From NCBI GenBank assembly GCA_022605405.1, contig JABYQQ010000001.1, positions 4,712,001 through 4,776,000 on the forward strand: a DNA stretch of 64,000 nucleotides. Direction: 5' to 3'. The notes under the pieces are model-generated. The model was not told the origin of the DNA. It was given only the letters and a program-made list of their open reading frames with translations, and did no database searches. Source of the stretch: Earliella scabrosa. Its lineage: Eukaryota > Basidiomycota > Agaricomycetes > Polyporales > Polyporaceae. The translations under genes were made by a program, and so were the position numbers. This document shows, piece by piece, positions 55,624 through 64,000 of this stretch; position 1 is the stretch's first letter; every line of letters begins with the position of its first letter.

Positions 55624-57926
55624 TCAACTGGGGGGATCCAGAGCCGGACTAATCTGCGCCTGCAAAGACAGTACCTCCTCATGAAGTTCCTCCACCTCTG
55701 ACTTGCGTTTGGCCACTATTGCCTCTAACGTCGTACACGCAGTTTCGGACACGACGACGACGTGGTCATCCATCGTCTGCGCGAGGCTAGCCTGGAAAGA
55801 CGCACGGTTGGGGACACATCAGACCGTCTTCAAGTGCACGAAAGGGGACGCTTACCTTCAGGTCCCTGTCAAGACCCTCGCCGATACGATCCCAGTCCTT
55901 CCACCACCGTCTCTTCGCCTTCTCCCACCGTCCGACGGCCCACCGCACACCCACAGCTGCGCCGAGCATGCCTACGCCGAGCGCGGTCTCGGTGCTCATC
56001 CCGACGTCGACCATACCGCCGAGGAGCTGCAGCTCGGTCGCCCAACCTGCCCAAGCGACGCCGAAGCCTCCGAGAACGCTCCCGCTCATACCGACCACAG
56101 CGCGTTGAGCGGAAGCATGGAGACGCTGGGTGGGGAAACGCAGTTGGCCCTGGCGAGCGTGCAAAGGACCTGTGAGTGCCGTAGCGCTCAGGGGATACGC
56201 CGGTGACGACTCGATGCGGGCAAGGGTGTTGTGGAGGACGGGAGAGTGGTAGGCGGAGGCTGGGGGGAAGGTGCGACAAAGTGCGTTGGCGGACTCGGTA
56301 AGGGTAGTCTGCAAAGAGGCGAGACGACCAGCATGGAAGACGAGCTGATGAACCATCCCCGTGGATGCATATGAGCCTCCTGTGCAGACGTGGCTAGAGG
56401 GATTGCTCACCTTGCGTTCAAGGTCGCGGCACCATGCGCGGTCTACGGCGGCATTGACGACCTCGCGGACGTCGTCCACTCTCCAGAACAGCTTGTACCA
56501 CTGCAGCGCATCCATCGCGGGCTTCACGCTCTTCTTAGCCTGCGCGACAGCTTTGGTGATCTCGTCCCCGTCCTTGCTCTCCACCCCGAACACCTCGAGA
56601 TGGACCTTCGCCTTCGCCTCCTCCATTTGCTGGCGGAGCGTGCTCGTCCCAGTGAGCACAGCGTCCGCCTCAAACTCGGCTTTGCGCAGGACCGCGCGGC
56701 AGGTCGCCAGCACGTCCTTGATGAGGGCTCGTCCCGTCTGGGCATGCACCGCGACGACTCGCGCGGATGGCGTCGCGTTGCTAGAGCTGTCGCTGGCAGC
56801 AGCAGCGAGTGTCTCCTTGACCGTGCGGGTTACGGACGAGATGTTCGATCCTGATACGTCGTCTTGGTACCGCTGAACCGCGATGGGTGAGGCGACCCCA
56901 GTGTCCAGCATGTGGAGCCCGTGCAGCGCTCGTGTAGGGTCCACGAAGACAACGCGCAAGCCATCTTGGGAGGCGAGAGACTGCAACTGTGAGTTATGCG
57001 CGGCGGTGGCAGGATGTGCGGGCGAGGGCGATAGGATCGCAAGTATGGTGTTCTCGCGCGAAGTAGGGAGCGTAGGATTGGTTGATGTGGGTAGTATGCC
57101 GGACACGGGAGTTGAGACCGGATTGCATGAAATGATGGGTACGTCCGCTGTGAACAGAGCTTTGGCACAGTCCGCGTCGGGAGGGAGGGACTGGGAGGTG
57201 GGCTTGTGTTCAGTGATCTCTATGGGCACGCCGAAGCTCTGTAGCCACGATGACTGGATGTATACAACGTCGTCTCCTGGGGTAGACGAGGTTCCGTACC
57301 TGCGTCGGATAAGTACCCCGCAGAGAACACTCCAATGAACCGCACGCACTGGATCCTAATCGTGCGACTGCCTTCCGGCCGCTGTGTCCATCTGGAGCGA
57401 AGAACCTGTTTCTGCTCATCGGACGCGAAGGGGTCTTCGAGGAGGGCAGTCACAAGTTCGTTCGCTCCCGACATCCAGTCGACACCATACACTACACGCG
57501 ACCAGAGCTTGGTATTTAGACACACACGACGTCGAGAATGGCAAGCCACGCACCAACAATCCTCACCAAGTCCTTCTCCCGCCTCTCGGATGTTAGAGTC
57601 AGGTCCTCATATACTTTGCCCAGCACCTCCTCCCAGAACGCCAATGACTCCCTGAGCGACACCCCATTCGGACCTGGTTTAGAGCTCGGAAGAATACGCG
57701 GGAGTAGCGAGGTTGTTTTGTGCAGCACCGTCAGGACGTGTGCTCGTTGCTCCTCGAGTTTGGCGGGAAGCCCGGGACGAGCCGCGGTGTTGGACACGCG
57801 TCGAACGCCAACGGAGGAATTTGGTGCGAGCCTACGCGCACATTGAGCCACCGTGGATGCATAGGAGCTATGATGTTGTATGGAGGACCGAAGCAGGCCA
57901 GTCGAGGAGGCCAGACATGTCGGCAT
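55624..57926 (-). CDS. Mmc1-like mitochondrial membrane protein
   Basis: Four exons, complement(57554..57926, 57350..57491, 55856..57299, 55624..55791), encode about 708 residues. The N-terminus (MPTCLASSTGLLRSSIQHHS, then AARPGLPAKLEEQRAHVLTV) is a basic mitochondrial-type presequence. DLVRIVVYGVDWMSGANELV and LLEDPFASDEQKQVLRSRW follow. A long alpha/beta middle with a helical part (KAVAQAKKSVKPAMDALQWY) leads to a Gly-rich hydrophobic segment (VVGMSGSVLGGFGVAWAGWA and TALGVGMLGAAVGVRWAVGR), probably one or two membrane passes, and a coiled-coil end. The layout fits the fungal Mmc1 family, linked to mitochondrial cristae. I am moderately sure of the family and unsure of function. The first intron is set by the GTGCGT donor (62 nt). 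Confidence 0.55.
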
Positions 57927-58143
57927 GGATGAGAGTCACGATCATAGCGAGACGCGCCGGGTTGAGGCGCTTCAAGTCGCGCCTTCAGCGTTGCAACATG
58001 GGCTCAGAGTCTCAAGATCTCAAGGACAATGCTGATGATGACAATTAGGAAACAATGCGAAGCTACCTATATAGTCCATGTCCCAACGATACCGATACAC
58101 ATTATGTGCGATGCGACTATACAGTACTAGTAGAGGGAGAGAA

Positions 58144-59267
58144 TCAATCCCTGGTGACAACAATCTTCGTGGGAGGCGGTGGCGGTGGACCCCCTGCAGT
58201 CCGAGGGTCATCTTCCTCGTCGCTCTCGTCGCCGATATCAAACAGCTCCTCGCGCTCGTCCCATACATCGGACAGACGAGTTGCTTTGGGCGGCCCTGGT
58301 CGGCTCGGACGAGAGGGCTTGGTAAGTGTTCGAGGAGTACTTGGCTGGTGATGAAGCGGAAGCAGCTGTGTCCCGTCAGCTTCGTCCTCATCTTCGTCGT
58401 CGGACGGAAGAGCTTCGGTGTCAAGCGGTCTATAGAGGCGCGCTATCTGTCATGCGAATTGAAGTGCATCAACAATGCGAAAGGCTGTGTGGACGCAGGG
58501 AATCCGGGTCATACCTCACGTCTATGCCTGTAGTATCGCTCAAGGTGGTACGCAATCCACAACCCAAGCGAAGACCCTAGTAAGTTTGCCTAAGACACGC
58601 ACAGTCAGCGCGAATAGCGAAGTCAACTCGACGAGCGACCTACCGCCACATCGCCAACCTGGAATTCTTTGTACTATTTTTGTAGTCAGTGCCTCGTAAC
58701 GATGCTGACAGAGAGATCCAACGTACCGGCAGCATTGACTGTACAAACTCACTGACGATGCCTCCGAAGAAGAAGCATACCACCCCGGTGAATATTACTG
58801 GAGCACTGCGCCAGAACCATATCCTTCGTGCATCTCTGGACGTGCGAATGGGATTGAGTTGAACGTCGAGCTGGCGAGCGTCGGCCGACCTACTCTTCAA
58901 CGTCAAAGATGAAGTAAAAGACCCCCGTGGCGAGGCCCATGCACACAAAGTGCAGGATTTTGTCATTGAGGGGCAGCGAATGGGCAAAGTTGGTGAAGCC
59001 TAGGAAGGCCAGGCTGACGAGGATGAGGCAAGTGAAGAGTAGAAACCACTGAGTGCGAGCTTGTAAGGGCGATGCGTGCTGAGAGTAAGTCTGGAGGTCA
59101 CGTACCGGCCGCAGGCGTATTGGCATGTCATACTTCGGGATTTGGAAGTGATGCGAGCGCATGACGGCCTTGTTCATCTTGCGGACTGCCTTGCGCGAGT
59201 TGCGCGCAGTACGCGTCCATACCGGCTCGTCAGAGGGATTGTGGGAGTCGGAGGGCAAGCCAAGCAT
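58144..59267 (-). CDS. VanZ-like membrane protein
   Basis: Six exons, complement(59106..59267, 58894..59048, 58727..58835, 58644..58673, 58515..58589, 58144..58446), encode 277 residues. A soluble start (MLGLPSDSHNPSDEPVWTRT) leads to MPIRLRPWFLLFTCLILVSL, FAHSLPLNDKILHFVCMGLA, TGVFYFIFDVEEDARRIWFW, FFFGGIVSEFVQSMLP, YKEFQVGDVAANLLGSSLGL and YHLERYYRHRRE. That is four hydrophobic helices with the conserved DKxxHF, SxFVQ and GDVxANxxG pattern of VanZ-like domains. The C-terminus is acidic, Asp/Glu-rich and disordered. Function in fungi is unknown; bacterial VanZ gives teicoplanin resistance. The 30 nt exon 4 is fixed by YKEFQVGDVA. It diverges from the RraA-like gene. Confidence 0.85.
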
Positions 59268-59581
59268 GGTCGTTGAACACTCCCTCAGTGTTCTCGGTCC
59301 AGCAGCAAATAATAAAGCGCAGGAGATAGGAGAAGATGCCAAAGAGTGGCCCCGGGCTTGAAGTCGAGAACGAAGGACGGGAGAAAGGCAGTGAGTGTTA
59401 GAGACTGGATGCCGACTCCGGCTATTATCCGGAGTTAGTTATGCGCTTAATCTGACGTTATTGTGCGCATGTAAGCACAATCTTATCAGATAGCCCAGCC
59501 GAAGCGTCATTGTCCTATGATTACAACCAGCTCAACTCGGAGTTCCGCACAACGTCCGCACTCTATGCATGTCAGTGTGCA

Positions 59582-60413
59582 ATGTCCCTCTCTCTACTCC
59601 GCATCTGTCGTTCTCGTCTCTCGCCGCCTCTGACGACCATCTCCAGTCTATTCCGCAGTCGAAGCATGTCGAGCGATATCCAGACCAAGTTGGCAGGGTT
59701 CTCGACATGCGAGATATCCGACGCCATGATCAAACTTGGTTCCTCGAACGGCGGGTACATTCCCGACATTAACATGCTCTCACCCACCGACACGAACACA
59801 CGCGTTTGTGGCCCCGCATATACCGTGCAAATGGTCCTCGGCTCCAATAAGGACGCGCCGAAGCTGTCTGCGCACTTCGTGGACACCGCGCCGTCTGGGT
59901 CTGTCATCGTGATCAACGCGCCAGATCGTTGAGTAGCTGTTCCCCGGCATCTCTCTATTGCCAGTGCTGACCATATACGCTGTTCCAACAGGCGTTAAGA
60001 ACGCGGTCTGGGGAGGTCTTATGACCGCTGGTGCCAAATCTCGAGGCGCGCTCGGTGTCGTCATTTCCGGACGCTGCAGAGACCTCGCGGAGCACCGAGA
60101 CGCGTCCTTCCCTGTGTTTGCGAGGGGACATTCTACTCTCGGGCAATCTCCGTTCACGCGGCCCTCCGAGGTGAATATTCCGGTCGTCATCCGCGCGTCG
60201 GACGTGTCCGAAGAAGATTTCCCCGCTGTCCGTGTCGAACCAGGAGACTGGGTCATCGCTGATGAGGACGGGGTCGTCTGTGTACCCGCTGGCAAGGCGG
60301 AAGAGGTGGTCGGGCTGGCTGCGAAGGGGCGGGAGGTTGATGCGTGCTGTATGGAAGACATCAAGGCGGGCAAGGGCATACAGGAGACGTTCAAGAAGCA
60401 CAGAGGGAAGTGA
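59582..60413 (+). CDS. RraA-like / 4-hydroxy-4-methyl-2-oxoglutarate aldolase family protein
   Basis: Two exons, join(59582..59927, 59992..60413), encode about 255 residues. The body starts STCEISDAMIKLGSSNGGY, then VWGGLMTAGAKSRGALGVVI, SGRCRDLAE with the conserved Arg-Asp of the active site, and PGDWVIADEDGVVCVP. RraA-type proteins are trimers or hexamers; members are divalent-metal aldolases/oxaloacetate decarboxylases or, in bacteria, RNase E inhibitors. Fungal members such as yeast YER010C show oxaloacetate decarboxylase/HMG aldolase-type activity. The first ATG gives a basic Ser/Arg-rich lead (MSLSLLRICRSRLSPPLTTI) that could target mitochondria; an internal ATG at 59669 gives a cytosolic form. 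The donor is GTTGAG, a weak site, so that join is slightly uncertain. Confidence 0.85.
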
Positions 60414-60973
60414 GTGCTCTGTATGAAGTATACGTAGTCGGTTTTTTCGTGAGCTATACAACCTGTACGTTGATGTCCTTGTGTCTAAGGAGGATATGCT
60501 GACGATGCCTTTGTTAGCACTGTAAATCATTCGTCTCGGACCGCTGTCGATACCCTGTGAATGCTGTCAGGATCGCATCTGGTACGGGTCGCGCGTGTCC
60601 ACTCACATCCTCGCCTGTCAAGTAGCACCCTGGGCTCGCTCTCCATCTGCAACGGAGGAGCACAGAGTGACAGGGGCACGGCGGTCAAGCGGATCGGAGC
60701 TGCTACCAACGGCCCTGGATCCAATTCGCTCATGGGAGGACATATTGTGTCGCCGGGGAACGCCACGATTGGATGCATGGTCCCATCGTGATAGTAATCT
60801 TCTGCGCTCATGCTGGAGGCAGGATAGGCTGCGTCAGCCCCAATCAGCAGTTCACTCCCAAAGGCTCAAGGCCGATGCGTGAAGGTGCGCACCTATTAAG
60901 GATCCGGGCTCAGCGACGCAGCGGCTCAAGGCAGAGGGGGTGACTGCAGGGACCTGTTTGGTGTGACTTGGAT
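60414..60973. other. intergenic between convergent genes
   Basis: The RraA-like and DUF6535 genes converge here. Open frames of 60-95 codons show no known family. Probably two 3' UTRs. Confidence 0.45.
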
Positions 60974-63382
60974 CTAAAATGAATCGTGAGCCTGCAGGGA
61001 AGACATACTCAAAGTGTAGGATTTACCCTCTAAACTCAAATCTAAAGTGTCTCCATCCATGTCGCTCACTTCGAGATCTGCCTGTCCGAAAAGTCCCTCG
61101 AGATGGGATAAGGCACTGCCAACTGAGTCGAACTTGTCCTTCCAGAATTCGCGAAGCCAGGAATCACAGAGCAGCTCCTCTTCTATCAAACCAAGCAGTC
61201 GGCGGGATGCTCGGGCCAAGCGCGGAGTCACCAGTTCCCGCGTCAATGCGTCCTCGCGTATCCTCAGGACGCACGAGAGAACACCGGAGTCATGCAGCTC
61301 CCAGAGGACATACTGCAGCCTGGACCGTTTGCCCTTCCAGGCGGGGAAGGAGAGGAAGACCAGAACCGATCGAAGCATGTCTTGTATGTTCTTCTCGATG
61401 TCGAGCGCGTCCTCTGGGCTTACGGCTTTGTGATGTGCGAGGTAGCGCAGAATGCATTCTGCCACAGAGAGGTACGGGACGTTGAGGTGCGTGTTCTCGT
61501 AGTCGATGACTTGCCGGAACGCTTTGATGGACTTCGGAAACGCCGCAATGACTGCCACAGAATGAGTGAGCTACCTCGTCACGACATGGGATGCCCAAAG
61601 CTCACCATCGTGGACGACCTCTGGGCGCAGAGCGACGTCTTCCTTGATGCCCGTCATGTACAAATACCAAACGAGCTTGTCGAACGCGCGTCTTGCCCAC
61701 GCTTCCTTCCGCACCAAGTGCGCCGTCGTCTGCAAGAACAGCCCGCCGCCCTCCGAGTCCGGAGACACCTCCGGCGTGGGCATCTCGAGCACAGTCTCAT
61801 GCAAGACGTCCTGATGCGCGACCCTACCCCCATCCCTCGTCGCAAGCAGCGAAAAGTTGAGCACGAGCGGCGCCGCGGGGCTCCAGTCCTCCTTGTCCGG
61901 CCACGGGAGCCGCCTGAGGCGCTTGCCGAACACGTCGTCGTAGCACCGCCGGATGCAGCCCGGCTGCATGTCCCACATGCACGGGCCGAGCGAGGTGTGC
62001 AGCACGCTCTCGATCAGCGTCACGTCGTACGCGGTCATGACGAGCCCGCGGTCGAGGTCTGCGCGCCGCGCGTCCGCGGCGGCCTTCTCGCGTGCGTGCC
62101 AGGTGCTCCGGTGCTTGCCTCGCTTGGGGACGAGCCCGTGGAGCTTGTCGGAGAGGAAGGCGAGGGTGTCGTCGATGAGCGTGAGGGAGGAGAGGCTGAA
62201 GTACGGCGCGACGGCCTTTCCGGCCTTGATAAAGAGCTTGCGTACGGGCTGTAAGACGAGGAATATGCCTAGAGCCTGTGGAGACTGGTACGAGCAGTCC
62301 GGGCGGAAGGTGGGGAGGAGCGTGGTCGCGAAGTGGAAGGCCCCAAGCATGCCTACTAGTGCGGAGGCAATGATGGCGACTAACGGGTGCAGGCTCCATA
62401 GGAGGATGAGGAGACCGCCTAGGAAGAGCGATAGAGCGATCTGAAGGAGGATCGGGAGGACCGCGATGATTTCCGGGACGCGCCAGCTGAGAAGGTTTTC
62501 GTAGCGGTATTGACGCAGCCTAGAGATCTCGCGCGAGGTCCCCGATAGACCCTGCTTGTACTGGTAGAGCCACTGTTTCACGGTGACCGCAATGGACGAT
62601 GCCGAGAGGGTGCAGATGAGAGAAGGGAACCAGAGCGCGTTGATCCATATCGCGTAGTTCGGAGCTGCGAATGCCGAGTCGGCTGGAGGAACAAATGCAG
62701 GTCTCGTCGAATTCACGAACGCCTGGTTCACGGAGAAGCTAGTTAGTTGTTCCGATATGTGCGCCAGAGCAGCAACCATTGCGTCTCCGCTGTCTGGCTG
62801 GAGCAGCAGATACGACTGCACGTTGAATGCAGTTAACGCAGCCGAGAACAGACCTGCCTAAGATGCGCGAAGTCAGCATCGGGTCCGCTTGTACATTCGG
62901 GTGATTAGCAAGACCTACAAAGGTCAACAGCATGTTGATCTCGTCCTCCCATCTCTTCAGCATCTCATCGCTGTGGTTCTTGACGGTGGTCGCGCATAGC
63001 TCCCACGCCTCCGCGCGCTGCTTCTCCGTATACGGGCACTTCACCGAGGACGCATCAACTGGCGCCCACGCTGATGATCTCTGGAGGAGACAACAATGAG
63101 AACGAGTGCCCTGAGGAGACAAGGGAAGAAATCATCGACATCACTCACGATGGTCCCTGGGCTACCATGGGTATCTGTACCAACCAACACTTCGTCGTCA
63201 ATGCGCCTGTACGAAGTGCAGTGATAGAAGACCCACAGAAGCTGCTCCCAGATGATGATGATCCTCCGTATGAGCTTGCCATGATGGACCACGTCGTGAA
63301 TGGCAGGACGCCAGGAGTGGGATCGCAGACGGAAAGGTCGACGTAGACGGGACGACGTCGATGTGATCCTAGGCCTGTGCAT
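60974..63382 (-). CDS. DUF6535-family membrane protein
   Basis: Four exons, complement(63149..63382, 62919..63080, 61606..62857, 60974..61551), encode about 741 residues. The conserved block is ATTVKNHSDEMLKRWEDEIN, MLLTFAGLFSAALTAFNVQS, YLLLQPD, YAIWINALWFPSLICTLSAS, then LRQYRYENLLSWRVPEIIAV, LPILLQIALSLFLGGLLILL and HPLVAIIASALVGMLG: four or five membrane helices in the order of the fungal DUF6535 family. A long soluble C-terminal part follows. This family is large in Agaricomycetes and has no known function. The first exon is weak: the frame before CPYTEKQRAEAWELC has only compositional support, so the true start may differ. The other three joins are secure. Confidence 0.75.
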
Positions 63383-64000
63383 GCTCTCACAGTACGGATT
63401 TGATATGTGCTGACTGCGCGGCGGTGCGCGCGGTGTATTGCATAGACATTGACCGTCGGTTAACCCTTCTGGAACGCCGGGGAGCGCGCGGGCACTGTAT
63501 GTCTGTGATGACCGGGCGTCGTGAGCATCGCCACGCACACATGTACCTGTCTTGAAAAAGAAGGACTAGAGCTGTAGACGCACCTCGAGCCTCATGAGAA
63601 CCGACGTGCGAGAGGCACCATAGCATCGAAGAGCGGTAGTATTACGATCCACTGGAGTGTGCTAGCTATACAACGTGGTGCGCCCACCGCCAGCCGCCCC
63701 GGGGATCCTGCATGTATAACATATATGGGCGAGGACGAGGACGAGCTGGTGCGCACCACCACGGCAAATAAGAACGAGCGTACGTGCTGACGGGTCCTTA
63801 TACCTACTAAAGGGTGTCTATGCGATACATGTAGAAATGCGTCCAGGGGGCAGGGTGCAGCGCGACGGAGAGGGAGAAGTACTATGATTCGCGTCCAGAT
63901 CCGGGGTGAAGATAAAGCACAGGAAGATAGACGAGAATCCGAATATCGAACAAGAAGATGTGGACGCAGATGGGGAACGAGGTTATGCAAAACTGTGACA
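63383..64000. other. window end, no gene supported
   Basis: A minus-strand open frame (63592-63990) is Arg/Ser/Leu-rich without domain or splice partner. It may be promoter sequence of the DUF6535 gene or part of a gene outside the window. Confidence 0.4.

Noticed and set aside
61292..62254. A 320-codon plus-strand frame
   Set aside because: Antisense to the DUF6535 exon; Arg/Glu/Val-rich by reverse complement, no domain.
63592..63990. Minus-strand frame of 132 codons at the window end
   Set aside because: Arg/Ser/Leu-rich, no domain or splice continuity; could belong to a gene outside the window but cannot be supported.
1..64000. CRISPR arrays, phage, plasmid or bacterial operons
   Set aside because: No repeat-spacer pattern, no Shine-Dalgarno-led gene strings; all genes are intron-bearing fungal types, apart from the intronless LRR gene.

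Overview
This window reads as nuclear DNA of a filamentous basidiomycete, most likely an Agaricomycete (Polyporales-like). The reasons are GC-rich coding sequence, very many 50-65 nt GT-AG introns, and a gene content typical of mushroom-forming fungi: a HET-domain protein, expanded F-box, MYND and BTB families, a DUF6535 protein, a LIM/C1/RhoGAP protein and a family-2 chitin synthase. There is no sign of bacterial, plasmid or viral DNA. I found about 24 protein genes and three tRNAs, all read by hand from splice sites and protein motifs, so exon borders are predictions. Gene density is about one per 2.5 kb on both strands.

Layout. 1-9,200: a HET-domain gene cut by the window edge, a bZIP factor, a Psr1/SCP-type phosphatase, then 2.8 kb of pyrimidine-rich sequence without a gene. 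9,200-17,700: a nine-exon LIM-LIM-C1-RhoGAP gene with a 1 kb intron, and an eight-exon BTB gene. 17,800-24,200: tRNA-Gln(CTG), a coiled-coil protein with GPGAY/HMMR_N-like N-terminus, a small MYND protein and F-box paralogue A. 24,800-32,500: cohesin subunit RAD21 and a mitochondrial PPR protein diverge from a 253 bp promoter, followed by F-box paralogue B, which faces the opposite way to A, has the same ten-exon plan and carries an in-frame TGA. 32,600-41,200: a secreted AhpD/CMD-like protein, an R3H-associated protein, a 17-exon chitin synthase and tRNA-Leu(AAG). 41,400-49,200: a large protein with a TPP1/ACD-like telomere OB fold, a divergent HNH protein, and RAD23. 49,500-55,300: an intronless LRR protein, ARF6, a mitochondrial cysteine synthase and tRNA-Gly(TCC). 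55,600-63,400: an Mmc1-like mitochondrial protein, a VanZ-like membrane protein, an RraA-like aldolase and a DUF6535 membrane protein.

How it fits together. Most genes are unrelated housekeeping functions, as usual in fungi. The one cross-cutting signal is regulatory. A tandem MluI-box-like element (core CGCGTCGCGTC), usually with an E-box CACGTG 6-9 bp away, lies upstream of the coiled-coil gene, F-box A, F-box B (in altered form) and the TPP1-like/HNH pair. RAD21 has a single palindromic MluI box plus an E-box. This suggests a G1/S-type regulon of chromosome genes (cohesin, telomere protein) with the F-box pair, and it is the best candidate here for something undescribed.
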